The notes beneath the pieces are model-generated. The model worked only from the letters and a program-made list of their open reading frames with translations. It was not told where the DNA came from and made no database searches. A stretch of 34,150 nt of DNA from Gammaproteobacteria bacterium (lineage in GTDB: Bacteria > Pseudomonadota > Gammaproteobacteria > Chromatiales > Chromatiaceae), in assembly GCA_013041975.1 (NCBI GenBank), contig JABDQZ010000005.1, positions 1 to 34,150 on the forward strand, written 5' to 3'. The translations under genes and the position numbers were made by a program. This document shows, piece by piece, positions 16,886 to 25,456 of this stretch (position 1 is the first letter of the stretch; each line of letters begins with the position of its first letter).

Positions 16886-17821
16886 ATGACTGCTACCAAG
16901 ACACAAGTTTCTCCTGCCATGCACCCTATCCAGGTCGTTTCTCAACGCACCGGGTTGAGTAAGGATGTGATTCGTGCCTGGGAAAAACGCTACACTAGCG
17001 TCAAGCCAAAACGCCATACCACCACAGGCCGCAGACTCTATTCTGATAAAGATATCCAGCGTTTATCTCTGCTGCACAAGGCGACACGCTCCGGCCGAAG
17101 AATCAGTGATGTTTCAGCTCTGTCAAATAACCAACTTGCTGAGCTGCTTGCTAATGAAAATGCACAAATTGATTCGCAAAAACCCAATATTTCCGGGGTT
17201 TCTGACTATGATGAATGGCTTCAACCGCTCATCGCCAGTATTAATCAAACGGACGAAGCTGGTATTTATCAAAGCCTGGTCAATGCATCTACAGCCCTAC
17301 CTCAAATCATATTTTTCGAACAGGTTTTATCAAAAGCATTGATTTACATCGGCGAGTCCTGGAAAAAGGGCGACTTAAGAATCGGCCATGAACACCTGGC
17401 CAGCATTCAGATTAAACGTTTCCTTTTGAACCTGCTGGAACGTGAATTGCCTGTTGGCCCCAGCCTGCTTGTAACAACGCCCGTGGGCCAAAGACATGAA
17501 CTTGGCGCCTTGATGGCAGCCGTCATTGCGGCCATGGAAGGATGGCGATGCCGGTACATGGGAGCAGACATGCCGGCAACGGAAATCGTTGCTGCTGCAG
17601 TTGCATCTGATTCAAAAGGAATTCTGCTGAGCCTGGTCAGTCGTGCTGATGAAAAGCTTCTGCATCAGGAAATCACCACCCTGGCCCATGTCCTGCCTGA
17701 AGATATGTTTGTCATCATCGGGGGTAACAAGGCAGATCGCTATGCTGAATTGTTTGCCGACATTAATGCTTATTTCTGCAGTGATCTCAGGTCACTTTCT
17801 GTAACGCTTGAGGGGCTCTGA
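16886..17821 (+). CDS. LitR/CarH-type MerR regulator with B12-binding domain
   Basis: A 311-residue photoreceptor-type repressor. The MerR winged helix (about 15-85) reads VVSQRTGLSKDVIRAWEKRY. The cobalamin module follows: a helical bundle with the Wx9EH motif (W159, E169, H170) that cups adenosylcobalamin in CarH/LitR, then a Rossmann B12 fold with LVTTPVGQRHELGALM, where H204 is the expected lower-axial ligand. In CarH such proteins bind DNA in the dark and release it on light cleavage of the Co-C bond. The residue after W159 is Lys, whereas CarH has the His that captures cobalt in light, so the light-state chemistry may differ. An alternative start is ATG at 16919. Two bases separate it from the next gene. 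Confidence 0.9.
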   Translation: MTATKTQVSPAMHPIQVVSQRTGLSKDVIRAWEKRYTSVKPKRHTTTGRRLYSDKDIQRLSLLHKATRSGRRISDVSALSNNQLAELLANENAQIDSQKPNISGVSDYDEWLQPLIASINQTDEAGIYQSLVNASTALPQIIFFEQVLSKALIYIGESWKKGDLRIGHEHLASIQIKRFLLNLLERELPVGPSLLVTTPVGQRHELGALMAAVIAAMEGWRCRYMGADMPATEIVAAAVASDSKGILLSLVSRADEKLLHQEITTLAHVLPEDMFVIIGGNKADRYAELFADINAYFCSDLRSLSVTLEGL

Positions 17822-17823
17822 TT

Positions 17824-18183
17824 ATGCAACGCTTACATCCATCTTCCAAACATCGCAGCAGATATGGTATTGAGTGGCGAATCCTTAAACAAATACCTGC
17901 CGCTTTTATAATAAGTGGCGTTGTGATTTACCTGACCAATCAATTGGCTCACTGGCTTTTGGTTGCAGAAACCGCTTCAATGCAGCTTAAGCAAACAGAG
18001 TTTATCGACATCATTACCATCTCGGTTTTGATAACCATCTGGACGGCCATTTTCACCGTCGCGATTGGTGCATTTGCTGTTTACATAATGAAAGGCCCGG
18101 TATACACAGCCGACAGCCTGGAATTAATGGATTCTGAATATCCACTTGAAACAAAGCGCGATGACAAACACAGTAATTCATAA
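17824..18183 (+). CDS. Small membrane protein co-transcribed with LitR-type gene
   Basis: A 119-residue protein with two predicted transmembrane helices (about 26-50 and 64-90), a basic cytoplasmic N-terminus and a soluble tail (MKGPVYTADSLELMDSEYP) that looks conserved in style, with alternating acidic and aromatic residues. It begins two bases after the regulator stop, so it is almost certainly on the same transcript and light-controlled if the regulator is. I do not recognise the family and assign no function. An 8-bp inverted repeat follows the gene. Confidence 0.7.
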   Translation: MQRLHPSSKHRSRYGIEWRILKQIPAAFIISGVVIYLTNQLAHWLLVAETASMQLKQTEFIDIITISVLITIWTAIFTVAIGAFAVYIMKGPVYTADSLELMDSEYPLETKRDDKHSNS

Positions 18184-18190
18184 ACCTGTT

Positions 18191-18217
18191 CATCAAGGAC
18201 AAAAGAAAACCTTGATG
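18191..18217 (+). terminator. Stem-loop after the membrane protein gene
   Basis: Perfect 8-bp inverted repeat CATCAAGG (18191-18198) and CCTTGATG (18210-18217) with an 11-base loop, just after the stop at 18183. There is no T-run, so it may be an mRNA-stabilising hairpin or a weak terminator rather than a classical intrinsic one. Confidence 0.4.
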
Positions 18218-18332
18218 ACAAAGAGATGACTAAGCTATCAAAATAACGTTGCAAGCATACTGGCAAAGACACACCTGATGTCGTTTAAATTCATCATTAC
18301 GACCATAAAGCATCGATGAGGCGATTAAACTA

Positions 18333-19637
18333 ATGAAGCAACACACAACTTGGTCTGGTGCCGGCCTGGTTGTCGCCAACATGATAGGAGTCGGTGTTTT
18401 AGTCAGTACTGGTTACATGGCCCAGGACATGTCAGCAACACCCATTCTAATCGCCTGGATTCTCGGTACTGTTATTGCTGTTTGTGGGGTAATAGCATAT
18501 TCCGGTGTCGTAGCCTCAATTCGTGAATCTGGAGGTGAATACCGGTTTCTATCCAACTTATTACATCCATTCCTTGGCTATGTTGCTGGATGGGGTTCGC
18601 TTGTGTTGGGCTTTTCAGCAGCCATTGCTGTCGATGCCCATGCTATTGGCAATTTTACCAACACGCTTCTATCTGGGCCTGAACCACGCATTTCAGGTGC
18701 TATCGTGATTCTTATTTTCACAATGCTGCATGCTTTTAATTCAAGTTTGTCTCACCGTGGACAAAATGTGCTTGTCAGCTTTAAATTAACTTTTTTGATC
18801 TTATTTGTGCTGGTTTCACTGATGATAGGTGATAATTCCATACCAACATGGGTACCGCCAAACAGCACAGAAGGCTTCCCCTGGATAAAGGTCATTGAAA
18901 ATCAGTTCTGGATAGCTTTTGCATTCAGCGGTTGGAATGCAGCTGTTTATGCTGCAGGTGAGTATAAAAATCCGGGCCGTGATGTCCCCCGCTCAATGAT
19001 GATTGGTCTTCTCCTGGTCGGTATTCTTTACCTGGCCATAAACTGGGTATTTGTGGCCAACCTGACACCCGGTGATGCAATAAAAGTTTTTAGCTATGAA
19101 GAAACAAGAATTACTCTTGCTCATCTCATCGCAGACGATATTTTTGGTGACTATGGGGGAAAGCTTGTCTCTCTATTGGTGATCGTGGCGTTTCTTTCTG
19201 CTATTAGCGCAATGATGATGATTGGCCCTCGTGTATACAGCGCGATGGCGGAGGATGGTTATCTGCCAAAGTTTTTTAGACCTGTTGATGGTAAACCGCC
19301 ACTCAATGCCACTCTCCTGCAAGCCACAGTCGCACTCCTGTTATTATTTTCCCATACTCTCAGAGAAGCTGTCTTGGCAGCTTCCGCTTTTCTTCTCATT
19401 TTTTCTGCACTTACGGCGCTATCACTGTTTAGATTACGCCGTTTTAATCGCCGGCCTTTTCCAACAAAATACCAGTTGACTGCTGCTGTCATTTTCATGC
19501 TTTCAGTAAGCATTATCCTGGTGGTTGGACTTAAAAATTCTGTTGTTCAATGGCACTCATTCGGAGCAGTTATTATTCTGGCAAGCTTGACCTATCTGGC
19601 CACAATATATCTCAAGCGTTACAACAGTGAAAAATAG
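18333..19637 (+). CDS. APC-superfamily amino acid/amine permease
   Basis: A 434-residue inner-membrane transporter. The first helix carries the APC signature GLVVANMIGVGVLVSTG, followed by GTVIAVCGVIAYSGVV, the ESGGEYRFL loop, FSGWNAAVYAAGEYKNPGR with the conserved E-x-K-x-P-x-R segment of helix 6, and ISAMMMIGPRVYSAMAEDG. About 12 helices can be drawn. Substrate cannot be told. It overlaps the methyltransferase gene by 11 bases, so the two are translationally coupled. Its relation to the LitR transcript upstream is uncertain because of a 149-base gap with a stem-loop. Confidence 0.85.
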   Translation: MKQHTTWSGAGLVVANMIGVGVLVSTGYMAQDMSATPILIAWILGTVIAVCGVIAYSGVVASIRESGGEYRFLSNLLHPFLGYVAGWGSLVLGFSAAIAVDAHAIGNFTNTLLSGPEPRISGAIVILIFTMLHAFNSSLSHRGQNVLVSFKLTFLILFVLVSLMIGDNSIPTWVPPNSTEGFPWIKVIENQFWIAFAFSGWNAAVYAAGEYKNPGRDVPRSMMIGLLLVGILYLAINWVFVANLTPGDAIKVFSYEETRITLAHLIADDIFGDYGGKLVSLLVIVAFLSAISAMMMIGPRVYSAMAEDGYLPKFFRPVDGKPPLNATLLQATVALLLLFSHTLREAVLAASAFLLIFSALTALSLFRLRRFNRRPFPTKYQLTAAVIFMLSVSIILVVGLKNSVVQWHSFGAVIILASLTYLATIYLKRYNSEK

Positions 19638-20853
19638 AAATTCTCGTTCAGCAAAATTTGAAAACACTAAGCAAGCCCTGGAACTGATCCTGCACTGGCA
19701 GAGTGCATTTGCGTCACATACTGATCGTATGCTGTTTGCCGCGAATTATCCTGCTCGCATCAACCTGCCCGGTGACCTGCATACCTGCCTGGATAATGCA
19801 TCGTTCGGAGAGACCGTGTTTGCCTCGTTCCCATCCGGCAGCCTAATCGAATATTACCCGAACCAATTCATTCAGTTGCCGTATGCATGTATTCAGCCCA
19901 TCGGCAATACAGGTATTCGCGTTGAGCCGCGACAGGGCCGCTTTTATCCAAGATGCATCATCGCCGGTAGCCTGGGCATTGATCATCACGACCGCCAACC
20001 TATGCGAATCATTGACACCAATGCTTCATCATTTACCGTCGATTTAAACCACCCGTTAGCGAACCTGGCTATCGAAGTCGGTGTCAGACTGATGCCTCTT
20101 ACGGACAATCCTCAAACCACGCTCAACGAATCCACCGAGCCGTTGAACACTGCATTGGCCACAGGCATTGGTCTGCAAAAAATGCTCGATCAGAGTCCGG
20201 ATTTTTATGACCAGGACATGTTTACGCGGCAGGATTCCAGCAACGATGCCATATTCTATCGACAGAAAAGAATGGTACATCACATTGACCAGTCGGCGTC
20301 GGATACGATCACTCAGATATATCGCCGGGAACTGTTACCACAGATGCGCGTACTCGACCTGATGAGCAGCTGGCAATCGCACTTACCAAACGACATTACC
20401 GATCTGCATATCACCGGCCTCGGTATGAACGACAGCGAGTTATTAGCCAACCCGGATCTGGACGACTATGTGGTGCATGACCTCAACCAACAACCTTCCC
20501 TGCCATTTTCTAATGATTTTTTCGACCTCACCCTGTGCAGCCTGTCTATCGAATATCTGGTTGATCCTCTGAGTGTGTTACATGAAGTGATAAGAGTAAC
20601 CCGCCCGGGAGGCAAGCTTTTGGTCAGCTTTTCCAACCGCAGTTTCCAGTCTAAAGCAATCACAATCTGGCATGAACTGCACCTGTTTGAGCGCCTTGGA
20701 CTGGTACTTGACCTGATGTTACGGACCCGGGGGCTGATAGATCTGACCACAGAAACTTTGCAGGGTCAGCCACGTGCAGCGAATGACATCTACTCGGGAA
20801 AGCTGATGTCGGGTGATCCGGTTTTTGTGGTGTCGGCGACGGTTAACCGGTAA
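19627..20853 (+). CDS. SAM-dependent methyltransferase with N-terminal SlyD/FKBP-like region
   Basis: A 408-residue fusion. Residues about 60-165 resemble the SlyD-type FKBP pattern (GETVFASFPSG early, then RIIDTNASSFTVDLNHPLAN, close to the V-x-V-D-x-NHPLAG signature). Residues about 235-400 are a class I methyltransferase: MRVLDLMSSWQSHLP in place of the usual glycine-rich VLDLGCGTG, VVHDLNQQPSLPFSNDFFDL, then VIRVTRPGGKLLVSFSNR. The glycine motif is unusual for the superfamily, so SAM binding needs confirmation. Start is GTG at 19627, overlapping the permease stop. The active residues of proline isomerases are not evident, so the first domain may serve binding rather than catalysis. Confidence 0.75.
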   Translation: MKNRNSRSAKFENTKQALELILHWQSAFASHTDRMLFAANYPARINLPGDLHTCLDNASFGETVFASFPSGSLIEYYPNQFIQLPYACIQPIGNTGIRVEPRQGRFYPRCIIAGSLGIDHHDRQPMRIIDTNASSFTVDLNHPLANLAIEVGVRLMPLTDNPQTTLNESTEPLNTALATGIGLQKMLDQSPDFYDQDMFTRQDSSNDAIFYRQKRMVHHIDQSASDTITQIYRRELLPQMRVLDLMSSWQSHLPNDITDLHITGLGMNDSELLANPDLDDYVVHDLNQQPSLPFSNDFFDLTLCSLSIEYLVDPLSVLHEVIRVTRPGGKLLVSFSNRSFQSKAITIWHELHLFERLGLVLDLMLRTRGLIDLTTETLQGQPRAANDIYSGKLMSGDPVFVVSATVNR

Positions 20854-21025
20854 CGGGAAATTTTAAGCTTGAACCATTTTATACTTCGTTCAAATTTACT
20901 GCCGCCAAAAACTTGAGTGTTTTGTTTATTCAGACGTCATCTGTAATCAATGACTAATTAAGTTTTCAAAATTCTTTTCTATGCTATTCTCTGGTTAAGT
21001 TAAATTCCTGATTTAGGAGTCATAC

Positions 21026-21412
21026 ATGAAAACAATTTCGAGTATTGCCATTTTATCCATTTGCGTTGCTTCAACTGCATCGGCTCAATTCTGGGACAAC
21101 GATAATGGTCAGTGGAGCGGTGACAGCCGCTGGGATAGCCGAGGATACGGTTACGGCGATGGCTCTGGTAGTGGTGATGGCTCTGGCTCAGCCGATATGG
21201 ACAGCGAATTCACTATGACCTTTAAAGGACGTGGTCGTGCTGATGGGAGCATGGACGCTGAAACTCACCAGAGCCGCCAGGGGAAATTCTCTGGTTATGG
21301 TCGTGGTTATGGATACAGCAATAATTACCCATACTACGGAGGTTACCCTTACAGTAACCCATACGGTTATCGCCAATCTCCTGTCGCTCCAGGTTCTGCT
21401 TACGGAAGATAA
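21026..21412 (+). CDS. Sulfur-globule-protein-like secreted Gly/Tyr-rich protein
   Basis: A 128-residue exported protein: signal peptide with cleavage after ASA at residue 20, a Gly/Ser/Asp-rich segment (36-56), a phenylalanine-methionine strand (EFTMTFKGRGRADGS) and a Tyr/Gly/Pro-rich end (YGRGYGYSNNYPYYGGYPYS) finishing with PVAPGS. Order and composition resemble the envelope proteins of sulfur globules (Sgp) in purple and colourless sulfur bacteria, which sit in the periplasm around stored sulfur. Low complexity makes homology hard to prove by eye. Good Shine-Dalgarno (TAGGAG) about 9 bases before ATG. It is monocistronic between the LitR cluster and the phytochrome operon. Confidence 0.6.
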   Translation: MKTISSIAILSICVASTASAQFWDNDNGQWSGDSRWDSRGYGYGDGSGSGDGSGSADMDSEFTMTFKGRGRADGSMDAETHQSRQGKFSGYGRGYGYSNNYPYYGGYPYSNPYGYRQSPVAPGSAYGR

Positions 21413-21928
21413 TTTTTTCTATTAACAGCTACGCCGACTCCTGTCAGGCATACCCTCTGGCCAAATTTGCAATTCTATGGGTCATTTGAGGCCGAAGCAT
21501 GGACAAGTGGATGGCACTGGAAGACTCTGGCAGCATGTAATAAATCATCTTCTGGAAAAATGATATTTTGGAGAACTCAAAGTGGATAAGCTTTTTACTG
21601 TGACTGCCCTCATGCTTGGGACAGCATATGAATTTCACCTCTACACCTGCTTGTGAGTCGTCCTGATTCGCGCAACGACCTAATACTATCATGGCTATAT
21701 GCAGGGCAATGAAAATCTAACCCTGTGTTGCAAACTCAGGAGTTCGTCTTTCTGAACTCCTGCAATTCTTCATACCAACCCAGATACGCACCACCCCCTA
21801 GATAGACGTCTTCTCACCTATAGTTGCCGGAGTGTTATTTTAGCCTCTTTGCTGCGTGAGTGAATGGGATAGCAATTATCTTTTAGTCTATGCTTACAAG
21901 ATAAGACCTAAAAGTTAAAGATATAATA
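21413..21928. other. Intergenic region between Sgp-like and heme oxygenase genes
   Basis: No gene recognised over 516 bases. It holds a perfect 9-bp stem-loop, CAGGAGTTC (21737-21745) with GAACTCCTG (21754-21762), lacking a proper T-run, and an inverted repeat CTTTTAG (21880-21886) with CTAAAAG (21908-21914) just upstream of the heme oxygenase start, a candidate operator. An 82-codon minus-strand frame has no ribosome site or recognisable product. Confidence 0.4.
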
Positions 21929-22546
21929 ATGACAAGAAAAAGCTTTTCTTCGCCAGATAAATCACTCTCTACAGATGACTATAAAGTCAGACAACTGCTA
22001 CAGGCTGGCACTTCCCGGCTGCATAGCAAGTTAGATAAATTTTCCAAACTAAGCCTTTTGATTCAGCCAGACTGCAATCTGCACCAATATACTGATGCCA
22101 TGTGCAGGCTAGCACAAGCTTATAAATTATTAGACCAGGCACTGTGGGCAGCAACGTCTTATAATCCAAAAGGCTTATTCGAGTACCAGCCCCGAAGCTC
22201 ATGGCTGGAACGCGACCTCATTGCCTTAGGCAAAAAACTCCCCATGGACTTTGATGCGACACTGCCTCTGCCTCCCCCTTCCTCAACCGGTAGTTATCTC
22301 GGAATGCGATATGTCGCGGAAGGAGCTCAACTCGGTGGACAGGTAATCACAAAAAAGCTATTAAGTTCTGACCTGGCATCTCAATTGGATACCATCGGCA
22401 GCTTTTGGACTGACTTCTCGCAACCGGCAAACCAATGGCCAGCTTTTCTTGATAGCCTGGAGCAATTGCAGTATCGAAAAGAAATAGCGCATGCCATTCG
22501 TAGCGCGCGCGTGACGTTTAAACATTTTATCCACTATATGACCTGA
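21929..22546 (+). CDS. bphO: Biliverdin-producing heme oxygenase
   Basis: Cleaves heme to biliverdin, CO and iron in the cytosol, supplying the chromophore of the phytochrome encoded next. At 205 residues it has normal bacterial length. The proximal heme ligand is expected at H32 in TSRLHSKLD, and the distal glycine-rich helix is YVAEGAQLGGQ (128-138), close to the family Y-x-x-EGSxLGGQ. The gene lies 12 bases upstream of the bacteriophytochrome gene, the usual bphO-bphP arrangement, so the two are one operon. An inverted repeat just upstream may regulate it. Shine-Dalgarno is weak. Confidence 0.92.
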   Translation: MTRKSFSSPDKSLSTDDYKVRQLLQAGTSRLHSKLDKFSKLSLLIQPDCNLHQYTDAMCRLAQAYKLLDQALWAATSYNPKGLFEYQPRSSWLERDLIALGKKLPMDFDATLPLPPPSSTGSYLGMRYVAEGAQLGGQVITKKLLSSDLASQLDTIGSFWTDFSQPANQWPAFLDSLEQLQYRKEIAHAIRSARVTFKHFIHYMT

Positions 22547-22558
22547 GTAAAACCGATT

Positions 22559-25318
22559 ATGTCCGAACAACAAAGTGCACCATTTGGAAACTGCAAAAAT
22601 GCCGCATTGCATCATACTGATTCTATTCAATCATTTGGTGGACTGATCGCGATTAACGCCTTTGCCCAGACCATAGATTTTTGCTCAAAAAATATTGCAG
22701 ACTGGTTTGAAAAGTCTCCAGACCAACTACTGGGGCAGGCGGCGCTGAATATCTTCGGTAAAAACTGGCCCAAACTGGCAAAACTGGCATCTGTTGATGG
22801 AAAAATCCAGTTAATGAAAATTGATACGCCAGCTGAAATACTGGTGGCTGGCCATCGCCAGGGTGATCATCTCATTCTGGAATTTGAGGAACCAGGACCT
22901 ACGCAGCCTAACTGGTGGGACCATTCTGCCCGAGTCAGCTTCGTTGACAAGTTAACTGAAATTCGCACTGTAAAAGAACTAGGCAAACTGCTGGTTAATA
23001 CGGTTGCATCCAGCACTGGGTTTGACCGCATTATGCTTTACCGGTTTTTACCCGACTGGCATGGCGAAGTTATTGATGAAGTCTGTCGCCTAGGAGTTGA
23101 TGGTTTTCTTGGTTTGCGCTTTCCTGCCACAGACGTACCTGCCAATGTCCGTCAGCTGTACACGCTAAACTGGCAACGTATGATTGCCGATATAAACAGT
23201 CAGAATGTAGCCCTGGTAAACTGGGATGAAGAGACCCGACTGGATATGAGCTATTCTCTATTACGCGCCGTACACCCAGTGCATATTCGTTATTTGCAGA
23301 ACATGGGTGTGGAAGCTTCCTTTAGCCTCTCTATCGTTGCTGACGGTAAGTTATGGGGATTGGTAGCCTGTCACCATTTATCAAACAAAAGACTCAATGC
23401 ATACGAACGTCTAGCCCTGGAGGAAATTGCCAAGCTGACTTCGTTACACCTGCAAAACCTGCTTGGCCTCATTGAGCAGGAAAAACGAAGCATATTACGC
23501 GAAAAACTTTCGCGTCTTCGTGGTGGTCTGGCTGCCATGAACAATGATGCAAAATCCGGCCTGGTGATCCATCTGGCTGATATGCGTGAGATGTTCAATA
23601 GTGACGGTTGTTGGCTCCACTATACTGGAGAAGACCACTTTACGGGACTGGTTCCCGATGAAGAATCACTATTACCATTAAGAAACTGGCTGGAAGTTTT
23701 ATCACGTGAAGAAGTTGCTGATTTCAGTCATTTACCTGAAAGCCTGAATCGGCATCGTAACGTTGCCCGTATGGCAAGCGGCATGCTGTTTATCCCACTG
23801 GGTAGCACGGATTTTATTGTTTTTCTTCGCCAGGAGGCTGTACAGGTTGTTAACTGGGCAGGCAAACCCCAATCATTGGACGACAATGATCCAAAAGCCC
23901 TGACTCCGCGAAATTCCTTTTCGGTATGGGCCCAGGAAGTCAGAAACAGCTCAGAGCCCTGGCTTGATTCAGAAATTGAACTGGCAATGAATCTAAGAAC
24001 TGAACTTATCGAGTATATTGACTATGCACGCCTGGAACAAATTGCTTTACACGATGCGCTGACTGGGCTTGCTAATCGCTTGAGATTTGACAAGCAATTA
24101 CAACAGGAGGTACGTGACAGCTTAACAAGGAACAGCCAGTTTGCCGTACACATGATTGATCTGGATAAATTCAAACCGGTTAACGATACGCTAGGTCATC
24201 CGGTTGGCGACGAGCTACTACGCAGCGTTTCCCGCAGACTGCTTGACCTGGTGAGAAGCCAGGATACTGTTGCCAGGTTGGGTGGAGATGAGTTTGCGAT
24301 TATTCAATCCGGCATAACCTGTCGTGACAATGCCGCCTTACTGGCTGAACGGGTTGTTGAACAGGTTGCCAAACCTTATGAGATTCAAGGCAAGAACGTG
24401 GTTATTGGTGCCAGCGTTGGTGTAGCTATATGCCCTGTAGACACCTCACAACAAGATGAATTAATGGAAAATGCCGATTTGGCACTTTACTCTGTAAAAA
24501 AGGCGGGAAGAAATGCGTTCAGCCTTTTTGAGCATAGTATGCGAAAAGATGCTGAAAGCTTGAACGATAGTGACGCCATTTTCCAGGCAGTCGAACAACA
24601 ACAGTTACAGGTATATTACCAACCTATAATTGATATTAGGTCAGGAGACATCTCAAGCCTGGAAGCCTTTATCCGCTGGCATCATCCAACAAAAGGTTTA
24701 TTACATGCAGCAGAATTTTTACCTGATTTTGAACAGATGCATTTTGGACCACAGATTGGTGAATATGTATTTACCCAGGTTTTTGAGCAACAGCTAAAAT
24801 GGCGTTCTCAGGGGAATAAATCTATCCCGATCAGTATCAATGTCAGTCAAAGCCAGTTCGCAGCCACTGATATGATTGGCTTGATTAAAAAACTAGGCGA
24901 TAAACATGATATCAGCTGGGAATGGTTAAGAATCGATTTAAAAGAGCAAGCCGTTCTAAACGATATTCAGATGACTATTCGAAAGTTATCTAAAATGCGA
25001 GAAGCTGGTATTGGCATTCAACTGGATAATTTTGGCACCAGCTTCGTTCCGCTTGGCTATCTCACCCAGTTGGCCTTTGGCGGCATTAAATTTGATTCAA
25101 GAAATATTGATCTACATGGCCACCAGCAAGAAGGGCATGCCTTGTTAAACATTGTGCAAGGAATTACCCAGGTGTTGAATGCCAAATTAATTATTACCCG
25201 GGTTGAATCTGAAGAGATGCTAAGTTTCCTTCGAAAGCAAAATATAGACTTCGTTCAAGGCTATATTATTAGCGAACCTATGCCTGCGGATCAAATCAAG
25301 CCCGGAATTGATTCATGA
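22559..25318 (+). CDS. bphP: Bacteriophytochrome-GGDEF-EAL protein
   Basis: A 919-residue red/far-red photoreceptor with c-di-GMP output. C12 in the N-terminal arm is the biliverdin attachment site. PAS (about 20-110), GAF (about 135-300, LRFPATDVPANVRQLY and GKLWGLVACHH) and PHY (about 315-500, tongue motif PRNSFSVW) follow. The GGDEF domain (about 495-660) has an intact GGDEF at 575-579 and a product-inhibition I-site RSQD at 566-569, so it should be an active diguanylate cyclase. The EAL domain (about 675-915) is degenerate: EAF at 702-704 for EAL, DNFG at 823-826 for the metal-binding DDFG, and IDLKE where I-x-x-TE is usual, so phosphodiesterase activity is doubtful. Encoded directly after heme oxygenase. 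Confidence 0.95.
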   Translation: MSEQQSAPFGNCKNAALHHTDSIQSFGGLIAINAFAQTIDFCSKNIADWFEKSPDQLLGQAALNIFGKNWPKLAKLASVDGKIQLMKIDTPAEILVAGHRQGDHLILEFEEPGPTQPNWWDHSARVSFVDKLTEIRTVKELGKLLVNTVASSTGFDRIMLYRFLPDWHGEVIDEVCRLGVDGFLGLRFPATDVPANVRQLYTLNWQRMIADINSQNVALVNWDEETRLDMSYSLLRAVHPVHIRYLQNMGVEASFSLSIVADGKLWGLVACHHLSNKRLNAYERLALEEIAKLTSLHLQNLLGLIEQEKRSILREKLSRLRGGLAAMNNDAKSGLVIHLADMREMFNSDGCWLHYTGEDHFTGLVPDEESLLPLRNWLEVLSREEVADFSHLPESLNRHRNVARMASGMLFIPLGSTDFIVFLRQEAVQVVNWAGKPQSLDDNDPKALTPRNSFSVWAQEVRNSSEPWLDSEIELAMNLRTELIEYIDYARLEQIALHDALTGLANRLRFDKQLQQEVRDSLTRNSQFAVHMIDLDKFKPVNDTLGHPVGDELLRSVSRRLLDLVRSQDTVARLGGDEFAIIQSGITCRDNAALLAERVVEQVAKPYEIQGKNVVIGASVGVAICPVDTSQQDELMENADLALYSVKKAGRNAFSLFEHSMRKDAESLNDSDAIFQAVEQQQLQVYYQPIIDIRSGDISSLEAFIRWHHPTKGLLHAAEFLPDFEQMHFGPQIGEYVFTQVFEQQLKWRSQGNKSIPISINVSQSQFAATDMIGLIKKLGDKHDISWEWLRIDLKEQAVLNDIQMTIRKLSKMREAGIGIQLDNFGTSFVPLGYLTQLAFGGIKFDSRNIDLHGHQQEGHALLNIVQGITQVLNAKLIITRVESEEMLSFLRKQNIDFVQGYIISEPMPADQIKPGIDS

Positions 25319-25456
25319 TTTAAGCGCATTTGTAGAAACTGCACCGTATAATTTATGACCGACGGAAAAAGCCTGCGACACTCTGCAGCCCTCATCGCCC
25401 CGGCCATAGCACTGCCAGAAAAACTGCGGAGATAGCTACGCTATAAAACAAAGGCT

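Noticed and set aside
21444..21692. 82-codon minus-strand frame in the gap after the Sgp-like gene
   Set aside because: No Shine-Dalgarno, no recognisable motif and irregular composition; probably a chance frame.
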